The notes below the pieces were generated by a model. That model searched no databases. It worked only from the letters and a program-made list of their open reading frames with translations, and was not told the origin of the DNA. 64,000 nt of DNA from Paeniglutamicibacter sp. Y32M11 (lineage in GTDB: Bacteria; Actinomycetota; Actinomycetes; Actinomycetales; Micrococcaceae). Made by a program: the position numbers and the translations under genes. Where the stretch lies: NCBI RefSeq assembly GCF_019285735.1, contig NZ_CP079107.1, positions 3,534,001-3,598,000 of the forward strand, given 5' to 3'. This document shows, in pieces, positions 34,622-42,429 of this stretch; the first letter of the stretch is position 1; each line of letters opens with the position of its first letter.

Positions 34622-36124
34622 GTGAGCGCACGCAACGGAGCAGCATACAAAGAAGGCCTGAAGGACTCCCGCGAGGTCTGGCTTGGCGATCAGCGCATCG
34701 ACGTCACCGAACACCCCGCATTCAAGGGCTCGATCAACGGCATGGCCGCATACTTCGACTACCAGCACAAGTACGCTGATGACTGCCTCATGACGGACGC
34801 CGCCACCGGCGAGGAACATAACGTCTCGCTGCTACGTCCACACAATTCGGAGGACATCGCCCGCCGACACCGCGCTTTTGACCGCCTGGCCCGCTACTCC
34901 AACGGCATGCTCGGCCGCACCCCGGACTATGTCAACGTGGTGCTCGCCGGCCATGCCTCACGCAAGGATATCTTCGACCGTTCCGGGGACCCGGTCTACT
35001 TCGAACGGCTCGAGGCTTACTGGAAGCACGTACAGAAGCACGACCTCGCACTGACCCACACCATCGTGCACGCGGCCATCGACAAGTCCGTCGGCGAGCT
35101 GCAGGGCATCAATGAGGAACTAACCCTGCGCGTTGTTGAACGCACCGAAGCCGGTCTGATTGTTCGCGGCGCCAAGATGCTGGCGACATTGGGCCCGATC
35201 GCCGATGAACTCTACGTCTACCCGGCCGTGCCGATCCAGAAGGGCTACGAAGAATATGCCCTCTCCTTCGCCATCCCGGTGGCCACCAAGGGTGTCGTTT
35301 CGGTCTGCCGCGATCACTACGGCGTGGACCAGGAAGTTGTCGACAAACCATTCTCCTCACGCTTTGACGAGCAGGATGCCGTCATCATCTTTGATGACGT
35401 GCTAGTTCCCTGGGACCGGGTATTCATCGATGGTCAGCTGGATGTGTACAACGCACTGAACGGTGGCACCGCCACCGGTAACACCCAGCAGCAGACCGCC
35501 ATCCGCGCCTCGGTCAAGCTCGAATTCGCCTACGACCTGTGCACCCAGATGGCCAAGGTCACCGGCACCGATTCCAAGCCCGACACCGCCACCATGCTCG
35601 GTGAAATCTACTCCTACCTGCGCATCGCTCGCTCGGTGATCCACTCCGCCGAGGTCAACGCCTCCGATTGGGGCGGCGGAGCCTTCTTCTGCCACGACGA
35701 CATCTCCGCGCTACGCACAATGATGCCCCTGTGGATGGCTCGCGTGAACGACATCATCAAGTCCATGGGCTCACACAATCTGCTCGCCACCCCCACCGCC
35801 GCTGCCTTCGATGAACCGCGCCTTGGTCCACTGCTGCGCAAGTACTTGCCCGGCGCCGGAGGCGTCTCCCCGGAGGACCGCGCCAAGATCTTCCGCACCG
35901 CCTGGGACTTTGCCGGTTCTGCTTTGGGCAGCCGAAACGAACTCTACGAACGCTTCTACCTCGGTTCCATTGGACGCGCTCGCGCCCTGGACCACAAAAA
36001 GGCCCAGGCCAAGGGTGTTGGTGGAGCCTTCGATGCGATGTTCGCCGAGCTGGGCATTTACCCCGTGATGAACGCACCCGACGATCTGAATCTGACGGCC
36101 GTCACCGTCCCCACCCGCGCCTAA
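34622..36124 (+). CDS. FADH2-dependent aromatic monooxygenase, HpaB/chlorophenol monooxygenase family
   Basis: This 500-residue oxygenase component hydroxylates phenols ortho or para to the ring hydroxyl with FADH2 from a partner reductase. Family landmarks are SLLRPHNSEDIARRHRAFDRLARYSNGMLGRTPDYVN, the IFDDVLVPWDRVFI flavin loop, and FRTAWDFAGSALGSRNELYERFYLG near the C-terminus. The GTG at 34622 has AAGGAG 6 nt upstream and is preferred over an upstream ATG. An HpaB-type enzyme converts chlorophenol or hydroquinone to hydroxyquinol in Arthrobacter chlorophenolicus, a comparable role. It is cotranscribed with the MmgE/PrpD and flavin-reductase genes. Confidence 0.91.
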   Translation: MSARNGAAYKEGLKDSREVWLGDQRIDVTEHPAFKGSINGMAAYFDYQHKYADDCLMTDAATGEEHNVSLLRPHNSEDIARRHRAFDRLARYSNGMLGRTPDYVNVVLAGHASRKDIFDRSGDPVYFERLEAYWKHVQKHDLALTHTIVHAAIDKSVGELQGINEELTLRVVERTEAGLIVRGAKMLATLGPIADELYVYPAVPIQKGYEEYALSFAIPVATKGVVSVCRDHYGVDQEVVDKPFSSRFDEQDAVIIFDDVLVPWDRVFIDGQLDVYNALNGGTATGNTQQQTAIRASVKLEFAYDLCTQMAKVTGTDSKPDTATMLGEIYSYLRIARSVIHSAEVNASDWGGGAFFCHDDISALRTMMPLWMARVNDIIKSMGSHNLLATPTAAAFDEPRLGPLLRKYLPGAGGVSPEDRAKIFRTAWDFAGSALGSRNELYERFYLGSIGRARALDHKKAQAKGVGGAFDAMFAELGIYPVMNAPDDLNLTAVTVPTRA

Positions 36125-36139
36125 AAGGACACTCCCGCC

Positions 36140-37555
36140 ATGGAAACCGTAATTCCCCTCGTCGACAGGCTGGTTGCCCACGCCTTGGGGATCACCTTCG
36201 AGGATCTAGATCCGCAGACGGTGATCCGGGTGAAAACCCGGCTCCTTGATACCCTCGGCGCGATGGCGGCCGGACACGGATCCCAGGATGCACCCGCGGT
36301 GCTTCGAGTGGCCGCGGCCTGGGGATCCGGCGATGACGCCGGCGTTCCCGGGACCAGCTTGCGGTTACCTGCCGCCGCCGCGGCCTTCGCCAACTCCGTC
36401 TTGGCCAGGTCCTTTGACTTCGAACCGGTGGAAGCCGACGGACCGGAAGGCACTCGGGTGGCGGCACATATCTCCGGTACCACCGTCCCGGTGGCCCTGG
36501 CACTTGCCGAACTCACCGGGGCCAGCGGGGAAGAACTGCTCACGGCGCTGGCCATCGGAGATGACATCACCGCACGTCTGGCGGTAGCCAGCGGCTTTGA
36601 CGTTTATTCGGGAACGGATAACACCGGAACAGTAAATGCCCTGGGTGCCACGTTGCTGGCAGCAAGGATGTTGGGACTTGACGCGCCAACCGCCAAACAC
36701 GCGCTGGGTATTGCGGCGAATCAACTCGGCGGCACCGTGGCCAACATCTTTGATGCGGCAAGTGCGTTCAAACTACCGATAGCCCTTGCCGCCCACACGG
36801 CCATCACCTCCGCCCAGCTGGCAGCGGCCGGGTTTACCGGAGCGAATGATCCGCTGGAAGGAAAGCACGGGTACTTCCAGATGTACTGCACCGATGCAAA
36901 GCCGGCACTAGCCGGCGTGGGTTTGGGTCGGGAGTTCTACGGAGATACAACCATCAAGCCGTGGTCCAGTTGCCGTGCCGCACACCCCTCCCTCGAGGCC
37001 TGTATACGTCTGGTCACCGAGGAGGGTGTTGAGGTGGAGCAGCTCCAGGACGTGAGCATTCACATCACCGAGCGGACGTTGAACGGATTTGTTGGAGCTC
37101 GCTTTGATCCGGCAGAACGCCGAGTAGTAGCCGGGCTTTTTTCGATTCACTTCACCGCGGCAGCCGGATTGCTTCACGGCACCGTTCGTCCCGAGCACCT
37201 CACACCCGAGGCGATGGGAGATGAGCGCATCGCCGCATTGCTCGAGCGCATTACCCTGATCGGTTCCCTTCCCAATAGTCAGCGCCTCACCGCAGAAGCA
37301 ACCGCCACCTTGAAGGACGGGAGCACCCGACACGTGCGGGTTCAATATCCTGCCGGCGACTTCGCTTCAACTCCACTGAAAAACAGTGTCATTGAAGAGA
37401 AATTCCGGCTCAATGTGGCCTTCGGACTCCCGGAGCTTGTCGAGCGCGCACCACGACTGATCGAGCTGGTTTCCGGCCTTGAGTTGGCCGAGTCGCTCGA
37501 AGGACTCTTTGGATCCTTAAACCCCACCGCCATGATCACCACCCCGATTGCCTAG
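36140..37555 (+). CDS. MmgE/PrpD family protein
   Basis: This 471-residue protein belongs to the family of 2-methylcitrate dehydratase (PrpD), cis-aconitate decarboxylase and iminodisuccinate epimerase. Visible family parts are LVAHALGITFEDLDPQTVIRVK at the start, the ARSFDFEPVEAD region, GDDITARLAVAS and the KPWSSCRAAHPSLEA active-site segment. It starts 15 bp after the monooxygenase stop codon, so it acts in the same pathway, possibly on a dicarboxylate or amino-dicarboxylate formed after ring opening. The exact reaction cannot be read from the sequence. Confidence 0.88.
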   Translation: METVIPLVDRLVAHALGITFEDLDPQTVIRVKTRLLDTLGAMAAGHGSQDAPAVLRVAAAWGSGDDAGVPGTSLRLPAAAAAFANSVLARSFDFEPVEADGPEGTRVAAHISGTTVPVALALAELTGASGEELLTALAIGDDITARLAVASGFDVYSGTDNTGTVNALGATLLAARMLGLDAPTAKHALGIAANQLGGTVANIFDAASAFKLPIALAAHTAITSAQLAAAGFTGANDPLEGKHGYFQMYCTDAKPALAGVGLGREFYGDTTIKPWSSCRAAHPSLEACIRLVTEEGVEVEQLQDVSIHITERTLNGFVGARFDPAERRVVAGLFSIHFTAAAGLLHGTVRPEHLTPEAMGDERIAALLERITLIGSLPNSQRLTAEATATLKDGSTRHVRVQYPAGDFASTPLKNSVIEEKFRLNVAFGLPELVERAPRLIELVSGLELAESLEGLFGSLNPTAMITTPIA

Positions 37556-37566
37556 GAGAAGTTACG

Positions 37567-38715
37567 ATGAACACGCAAAACACGCCAGCCGAGACCACCG
37601 TCGTCGACGCCGGAATCTTCCGCAACGTGGTGGGGCATTTCGCCTCGGGCGTCACGGTCATCACCACCGTGGTGGACGGGGTCCTCTATGGAACCACGGC
37701 TTCGGCAGTTTCTTCGCTGTCGATGGAACCACCCATGATGCTCGCCTGCCTCAACCGATCCTCATCAACTCATGACCGTGTGGTCTCCGCAGGGTACTTT
37801 GGTATCAACATCCTGGCCGACGACCAGAGTGATCTGGCCTTCCATTTCGGGCGCAAGGGCGAGGACAAATTCGCTTCGGTTCCTCACACCATCTCCCCCG
37901 AGGGCATCCCGTTGATTGATGGTGCGCTGGCTACCATCGTGTGCAAGGTGGATGAAACGGCCACCGGCGGCACCCACACCGTTTTCTTGGGCTTGGCCAC
38001 CAGCGCCGAGGCCCACAACCGCCAGCCACTGGCCTACTACCGCGGCTCAATGGGCAAGCTGGAACCGGTGAAGGAACTTTCTGCCTACACCGCGACCCGC
38101 AACTGGGTACTGTTGCGCAAGAGCCCGCTGGGTTCGGATCTCGACATTGAAGCCATCGCCGAGGCCACTCGATCGGAGGCAGCTCATGTGGGCAACGCTC
38201 TGGTGAAGCTGGAAAGTGAGCACTTGGTCTTCCGCACCCCAAGCGGCGTCTTCCAGCCCAGCCCAATTACTGCCGAGCTCACCGATTCTGCCTACGACTC
38301 CCGGGCCATCATCGAGTCGGGCATTATCGCCTCGCACTTGGATAAACTCACCGACGAGGTCATTGCCGAACTGCGCCGCATTACCGTCGAGCTGGGCAGG
38401 TTGCGCGATGAATCTGAGGCCGTTCTGGATGATTTCCTGGCCCTGAACGTCGCCTACCACGATGCTCTGGTGGGCGTTGCTGGCTCATCTCAGCTCACCG
38501 ACGCATTCCGCCGACTGGGCATCGGAACGGTGTGGCGTCAGGCCCTGACCCGCGAGGAATGGTCCCGCAATCTGGACCACACTCACGTGGCAGCACTGAC
38601 CGAGGCCCTGGCTTCGGGTGACGCCACGGCCGCGCAGGACGCGCTCACCGCCCACACCGCGTTTGGTAAATCCCTAGCCCGCGAAGTGGTTCTGCGCCAC
38701 GGCGGCAGCGTCTAA
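37567..38715 (+). CDS. Flavin reductase fused to a GntR/FCD-type regulatory domain
   Basis: The 382-residue protein joins two modules. Residues about 15-170 are an HpaC/flavin-reductase-like split barrel (FRNVVGHFASGVTVITT, TTASAVSSLSMEPPMMLACLNRSSSTHD, FGINILADDQ). This would supply reduced flavin to the HpaB-type enzyme two genes upstream. Residues about 185-375 contain a divergent winged-helix stretch and an FCD-like helical domain with DFLALNVAYHDALVGVAGS and HTHVAALTEALASGD. It starts 11 bp after the MmgE/PrpD stop codon. The fusion could couple flavin reduction to ligand sensing or to regulation of the operon. Such an architecture is unusual, though related fusions are known in actinobacteria. 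Confidence 0.85.
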   Translation: MNTQNTPAETTVVDAGIFRNVVGHFASGVTVITTVVDGVLYGTTASAVSSLSMEPPMMLACLNRSSSTHDRVVSAGYFGINILADDQSDLAFHFGRKGEDKFASVPHTISPEGIPLIDGALATIVCKVDETATGGTHTVFLGLATSAEAHNRQPLAYYRGSMGKLEPVKELSAYTATRNWVLLRKSPLGSDLDIEAIAEATRSEAAHVGNALVKLESEHLVFRTPSGVFQPSPITAELTDSAYDSRAIIESGIIASHLDKLTDEVIAELRRITVELGRLRDESEAVLDDFLALNVAYHDALVGVAGSSQLTDAFRRLGIGTVWRQALTREEWSRNLDHTHVAALTEALASGDATAAQDALTAHTAFGKSLAREVVLRHGGSV

Positions 38716-38738
38716 ACAAACCCCGCAAACAAACCTGT

Positions 38739-38772
38739 GTTGGACCGTTCCCCTGCCGGGGAACGGTCCAAC
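38739..38772 (+). terminator. Terminator of the HpaB operon
   Basis: A perfect 15-bp stem (GTTGGACCGTTCCCC / GGGGAACGGTCCAAC) with a 4-nt loop lies 23 bp after the fusion-protein stop codon. Confidence 0.9.
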
Positions 38773-38817
38773 ATTGGTTTAACGTCCCATAGCTTCACGC
38801 TTGTTCGATTCACATAT

Positions 38818-38835
38818 AGTGCATTACGATGCACT
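38818..38835 (+). promoter_or_regulatory. Inverted repeat overlapping the XRE-cupin promoter
   Basis: AGTGCAT-TACG-ATGCACT is a perfect 7-bp dyad ending one base before the ATG. TATAGT at 38815-38820 and TACGAT at 38825-38830 both resemble -10 boxes, so the site overlaps the core promoter. This is the classic placement for autorepression. Confidence 0.6.
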
Positions 38836-38836
38836 T

Positions 38837-39442
38837 ATGAACGTGAACACCTCTAAACTCGCCGTGACTATTGGTGCGCGCATTCGTCGGGAACGTTTGG
38901 CACGCCAGTGGACCCTCGACCGATTGGCGGAAGCCGCGGGAGTCAGCCGCCGCCAAGTGATTAATGTCGAGCAGGGTGAGGCGAACCCCAGTATCGGAAC
39001 CCTGCTGGGGCTCAGCGATGCGCTCGGAATCGGCCTTCCAGCACTTGTTGAACCGCCCTCAACTCAGGCGGTCAAGATCACCCTCGCCGGCGAGGCCGCA
39101 ACGCTGTGGAACGGGGAGGTCGGCGGCCACGGCAGGCTATTGGCTGGAACCCAACCACCCGACGTGGTGGAACTTTGGGACTGGCGGATGTTCCCGGGAG
39201 AGTCGCATCAAAGCAAGGCTCACCAAGGCGGAACCCACGAATTGCTGCATGTTCACACCGGGACGCTGACGCTGAGAGTCGCCTCCGAGTCCTTTGAATT
39301 GAGACCAGGTGACGCCATCTCGTTCACCGGCGACGTGCCGCACTCCTATGCAAACCACGGCAGCGAACCCACACAATTTTCTTTGACCGTTTATGAACCC
39401 CAAGTGGGCGCCGCCCACGGACGGAAGGACACCCATGAGTAA
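38837..39442 (+). CDS. XRE-family regulator with C-terminal cupin domain
   Basis: The protein of about 201 residues has an N-terminal HTH_3 domain (IGARIRRERLARQWTLDRLAEAAGVSRRQVINVEQGEANPSIGTLLGLSDALG). A C-terminal double-stranded beta-helix cupin follows, with metal/ligand-type HELLHVHTGTLTLRV and FELRPGDAISFTGDVPHSY. Such regulators usually repress the genes next to them in response to a small metabolite. The ATG at 38837 follows a dyad immediately. Its end overlaps the B3/4-domain gene by 8 bp, so the regulator, B3/4 protein and DapA-like enzyme are one operon. Confidence 0.92.
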   Translation: MNVNTSKLAVTIGARIRRERLARQWTLDRLAEAAGVSRRQVINVEQGEANPSIGTLLGLSDALGIGLPALVEPPSTQAVKITLAGEAATLWNGEVGGHGRLLAGTQPPDVVELWDWRMFPGESHQSKAHQGGTHELLHVHTGTLTLRVASESFELRPGDAISFTGDVPHSYANHGSEPTQFSLTVYEPQVGAAHGRKDTHE

Positions 39443-40154
39443 GACACAGACCTTGCAAGAGTTCCTCGACGGTGCCACCGTCGAGGCCGAGGTCTTTGCG
39501 CTGCGGCCCGACTACCGTGCACTGCTCATCGCCGTTGACGGCATCGAAGCAGGGGAATCCGATGCAGCTAGCGAGGCTTTGCTCGCCGCGGCCGAGACCT
39601 CGGCCCGCACGGCACTACAGCAACAACCAGTAGAGGACATTGCCCACGTCGCGGCCTGGCGCGAGGCCTACCGCGCCTTCGGATCCAAGCCACAGCGCAC
39701 ACGTAACAGCCTCGAAGCGTTGTTGCGTCGCGCCAAGTCGGGACTGCCACGCGTGAACCGATTGACCGACATTTATAACGGAATCTCGGTATTGCACCAG
39801 GTGCCACTGGGCGGCGAAAACCTACAGCGTTACATCGGCTCACCGCGATTGATCCGGGCCACCGGCTCCGAGGAATTTGATACCACCGCGGGCGGGCAAG
39901 ATTCTGTCGAAACTCCCGACGTTGGGGAAGTGGTGTGGGGCGATGCGCAGGGAGTTACCTGCCGCCGCTGGAACTGGCGTCAGGGCAAACGCACCCAACT
40001 TACGGATTCGACCACCAGTGCCTTCTTCATCCTTGATGCCCTTGAACCGCTCGATGACGCGGCACTCACCACCGCGGCCGCCGAGCTGGTGTCTCACCTG
40101 AAACAGTTGGGCCCCGACGTTGTGGTGGCCCAGCGCTTGATCTCCGCACCCTAA
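39435..40154 (+). CDS. B3/B4 tRNA-binding-domain protein
   Basis: This protein of about 239 residues consists mostly of a free-standing B3/4 domain, the editing-type domain of phenylalanyl-tRNA synthetase beta. Landmarks are AAWREAYRAFGSKPQRTRNSLEALLRRA, the LPRVNRLTDIYNGISVLHQVPLGGENL core and CRRWNWRQGKRTQLTD. Free-standing members are thought to bind or edit mischarged tRNA or a related amino-acyl ligand, but few are characterised. The ATG at 39435 lies within the end of the regulator gene. Linkage to an amino-acid-type aldolase gene suggests a joint role with an unusual amino acid. Confidence 0.85.
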   Translation: MSKTQTLQEFLDGATVEAEVFALRPDYRALLIAVDGIEAGESDAASEALLAAAETSARTALQQQPVEDIAHVAAWREAYRAFGSKPQRTRNSLEALLRRAKSGLPRVNRLTDIYNGISVLHQVPLGGENLQRYIGSPRLIRATGSEEFDTTAGGQDSVETPDVGEVVWGDAQGVTCRRWNWRQGKRTQLTDSTTSAFFILDALEPLDDAALTTAAAELVSHLKQLGPDVVVAQRLISAP

Positions 40155-40187
40155 CCCTTCTTCTCCCCGACAGTCACAGGAGCGAAA

Positions 40188-41081
40188 ATGTTCACCGGAC
40201 TCAGCGCCTTTCCCCTCACTCCCCTGCGTCACGACGCCTTCGATGAATCGGCCTATGCCACGCTGATCTCACGATTGGTCTCGGCAAAGGTCGATTCGAT
40301 CACCGCCTTGGGCTCCACCGGCTCCTATATGTATTTGGATCGGGCCGAGCGGGGCCGGGTCGCGCGTTCTGCCGTGCAGCACGCGGAGAACATTCCGGTG
40401 CTGGTCGGCATCGGCGCGCTGCGAACCTCTGCGGTGCAGGCTCTTGCCCACGATGCACAGGAAGCGGGAGCCAGCGGTTTGCTGCTGGCTCCCGTCACCT
40501 ATCAAGGGCTGAGCGACGACGAGGTGTTTACTCTTTTTCAAGACGTCAACGCCCAGGTCTCGGTTCCCTTGGTCATCTATGACAACCCCGGGACCACTCA
40601 CGTAAGTTTCAGCGAGGAACTCTACGCGCGAATCACCACGCTGGAACATGTTGCTTCAATCAAGATTCCGGGTGTTCCCACCGACCCCAATGAAGCTTCC
40701 GCCCGGGTGCGCTCTATTCGCGATCACATCCGAGCTGGCGTCACGGTGGGTGTCTCGGGTGACGCATCCGCGGCGAACGGGCTCGTTGCCGGGTGCGACG
40801 CCTGGTATTCGGTCATTGGTGGCACGTTGCCGCAGCTTGCCGTGCGGATCAGTCGGGCGGCGCTTGGCGGTGACAGCGCGTCGGCACTAACCGAGTCGGC
40901 TCGGCTCCAACCCTTGTGGTCATTGTTTGCTGCCCACGGCAGCTTCCGAGTCACCGCCGCAATTGCTGAGTATTTATCTCTTGTTGCTGCCGATTGTTTG
41001 CCTCGTCCCGTGATGGGATTGAATGCCGAGCAGCGGGCGCTCGTGGCAAACGTTGTTGATCAACTGCAGCTCATCGACTAA
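40188..41081 (+). CDS. Dihydrodipicolinate synthase / N-acetylneuraminate lyase family aldolase
   Basis: This 297-residue class I aldolase has a (beta/alpha)8 barrel. The Schiff-base lysine is K159 (VASIKIPG) and the general-base tyrosine is Y131 (LVIYDNPGT). The carboxylate-binding loop reads GSTGSY (42-47) instead of the GTTGE of true DapA. This change, and the lack of other lysine genes, point to a catabolic 2-oxoacid aldolase rather than lysine synthesis. It is the last gene of the XRE-cupin operon, 33 bp after the B3/4 gene. Confidence 0.88.
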   Translation: MFTGLSAFPLTPLRHDAFDESAYATLISRLVSAKVDSITALGSTGSYMYLDRAERGRVARSAVQHAENIPVLVGIGALRTSAVQALAHDAQEAGASGLLLAPVTYQGLSDDEVFTLFQDVNAQVSVPLVIYDNPGTTHVSFSEELYARITTLEHVASIKIPGVPTDPNEASARVRSIRDHIRAGVTVGVSGDASAANGLVAGCDAWYSVIGGTLPQLAVRISRAALGGDSASALTESARLQPLWSLFAAHGSFRVTAAIAEYLSLVAADCLPRPVMGLNAEQRALVANVVDQLQLID

Positions 41082-41106
41082 ATCTGAGAGCTGGTCTACG
41101 AGAGAC

Positions 41107-41529
41107 TCAGCTTGAGGGCTCGGACTCTCCCGATTCTGGTTCGTAGCCGATCAGCCAATGAAGTCCGTGGCGATCTATAACTTCGCCGTCGGAGGCGCCC
41201 CATGGTTTGGGTTCCAGCGGACCCAGCACCGTACCGCCCACCGCAAGCTTGTTAAACCACTGATGCAGTGTGGCAGGATCGGCCGTGCCCAGCAAGGAAA
41301 GCTTCATGCCTTCGGTCTTGAAACTAACCTCGCCCTCGGCGGCATCCGATCCGGCCAGGGCGACCACTCCCGAGAGCTGACCATGGGCGATGGCCTCCGG
41401 CGGACCGTCCTCGCGGCTGAACTCTTTATAGGTGTAAAGGGCGAGGTTCCCGCCAAAAATGTCCGCGTAGAAGCCGAGTGCTTCACGCGCTGTGCCGGGG
41501 AAACTGACATAAACCATGAGTGCCGTCAT
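41107..41529 (-). CDS. PhnB-like VOC family protein
   Basis: This small protein of about 140 residues has a single VOC domain of the PhnB/3-demethylubiquinone-9 methyltransferase-like type. It opens MTALMVYVSFPGTAREALGFYADIFGGNLALYTYKEF and ends with HGLHWLIGYEPES. Its function is unknown in most bacteria; some members confer resistance to reactive compounds. The ATG at 41529 fits the family start, and an in-frame upstream extension has no family counterpart. It lies between the DapA-like gene (convergent) and a terminator hairpin. Confidence 0.82.
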   Translation of the reverse strand: MTALMVYVSFPGTAREALGFYADIFGGNLALYTYKEFSREDGPPEAIAHGQLSGVVALAGSDAAEGEVSFKTEGMKLSLLGTADPATLHQWFNKLAVGGTVLGPLEPKPWGASDGEVIDRHGLHWLIGYEPESGESEPSS

Positions 41530-41591
41530 GGGCAGAGCATATAAAGGCTCAGGTCCCGTGGCAATAGTGCCCATGCGAGGAGACGCCGACA

Positions 41592-41636
41592 AGGATGCGT
41601 TACCTCCACATCGTTCGGGCGGAAGTAACGCATCCT
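41592..41636 (-). terminator. Hairpin after the ABC-2 exporter operon
   Basis: AGGATGCGTTAC and GTAACGCATCCT form a perfect 12-bp stem, extended by TCC/GGA after one mismatch. It lies about 30 bp beyond the permease stop codon. Confidence 0.85.
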
Positions 41637-41664
41637 AGTTATGTGGTGCCGGGGGCCACGTAGC

Positions 41665-42429
41665 TCAGCGGATTTTGCGGCGGTACTTGGCGATGGCCAG
41701 AGCGTAGGCGATGAACAGTATTCCAACGAGCCACGCAAGCGCGATCCAAATGCCGTTTCCCACGGTTTCTGAGGCAAACATGGCCCTGATGGTGTCCACG
41801 ATCGAGGTCACCGGCTGGTTCTCGGCAAACCACGCAACAGGTCCTGGCATGGAACTGGTGGGTACAAAGGCGGAGGAAATAAACGGCAGGAAGATCAGTG
41901 GGTAGCTGAACGCGCTCGCCCCATCAACGGTCTTTGCAGAAAGGCCAGCGATCACCGCCACCCACGTAAGTGCCAGGGTAAAGAGAATCAGGATGCCTGT
42001 CACAGCTAGCCAGGCGCTAAGTGACGCGCTGGTTCGGAATCCCATAATGAGTGCAACACCAATAACGAGCGCAACGGAGACCATGTTCGCTGCCAGGGAT
42101 GTCAACACATGGGCCCAGAGAACACTCGATCGGGCAATCGGCATCGAGGCGAAACGATCAAAGATGCCACCCTGCATGTCCAAGAACAGCCGGTAGGCGG
42201 TATAGGCAACTCCGGAGGCGATGGTGATCAAGAGAATGCCCGGGAGCATGTAATTCACATAGGATTCTCCGCTGCCGGTGTTGATGGCACCGCCAAAGAC
42301 GTAAACGAACAACAGCATCAGGGCGATCGGTGTGACCGCGGTGGTGATGATGGTGTCGGGACTGCGCAGGATATGACGCAGCGACCGTCCGGTGAGGACG
42401 CGGGTGTCGGACAGAACCTGGGTGCTCAT
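41665..42429 (-). CDS. ABC-2 type permease (DrrB-like)
   Basis: This membrane protein of about 254 residues has six helices of the drug/daunorubicin-exporter type. It starts STQVLSDTRVLTGRSLRHILRSPDTIITTAVTPIALMLLFVYVFGGAI, a characteristic DrrB opening, and carries the RLFLDMQGGIFDRFASMPIARSSVLWAHV coupling segment. Its ATG overlaps the ATPase stop codon (TGATG). It is the last gene of the PadR / DUF1048 / ATPase / permease operon. It likely exports a hydrophobic drug or membrane-active compound. Confidence 0.92.
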   Translation of the reverse strand: MSTQVLSDTRVLTGRSLRHILRSPDTIITTAVTPIALMLLFVYVFGGAINTGSGESYVNYMLPGILLITIASGVAYTAYRLFLDMQGGIFDRFASMPIARSSVLWAHVLTSLAANMVSVALVIGVALIMGFRTSASLSAWLAVTGILILFTLALTWVAVIAGLSAKTVDGASAFSYPLIFLPFISSAFVPTSSMPGPVAWFAENQPVTSIVDTIRAMFASETVGNGIWIALAWLVGILFIAYALAIAKYRRKIR

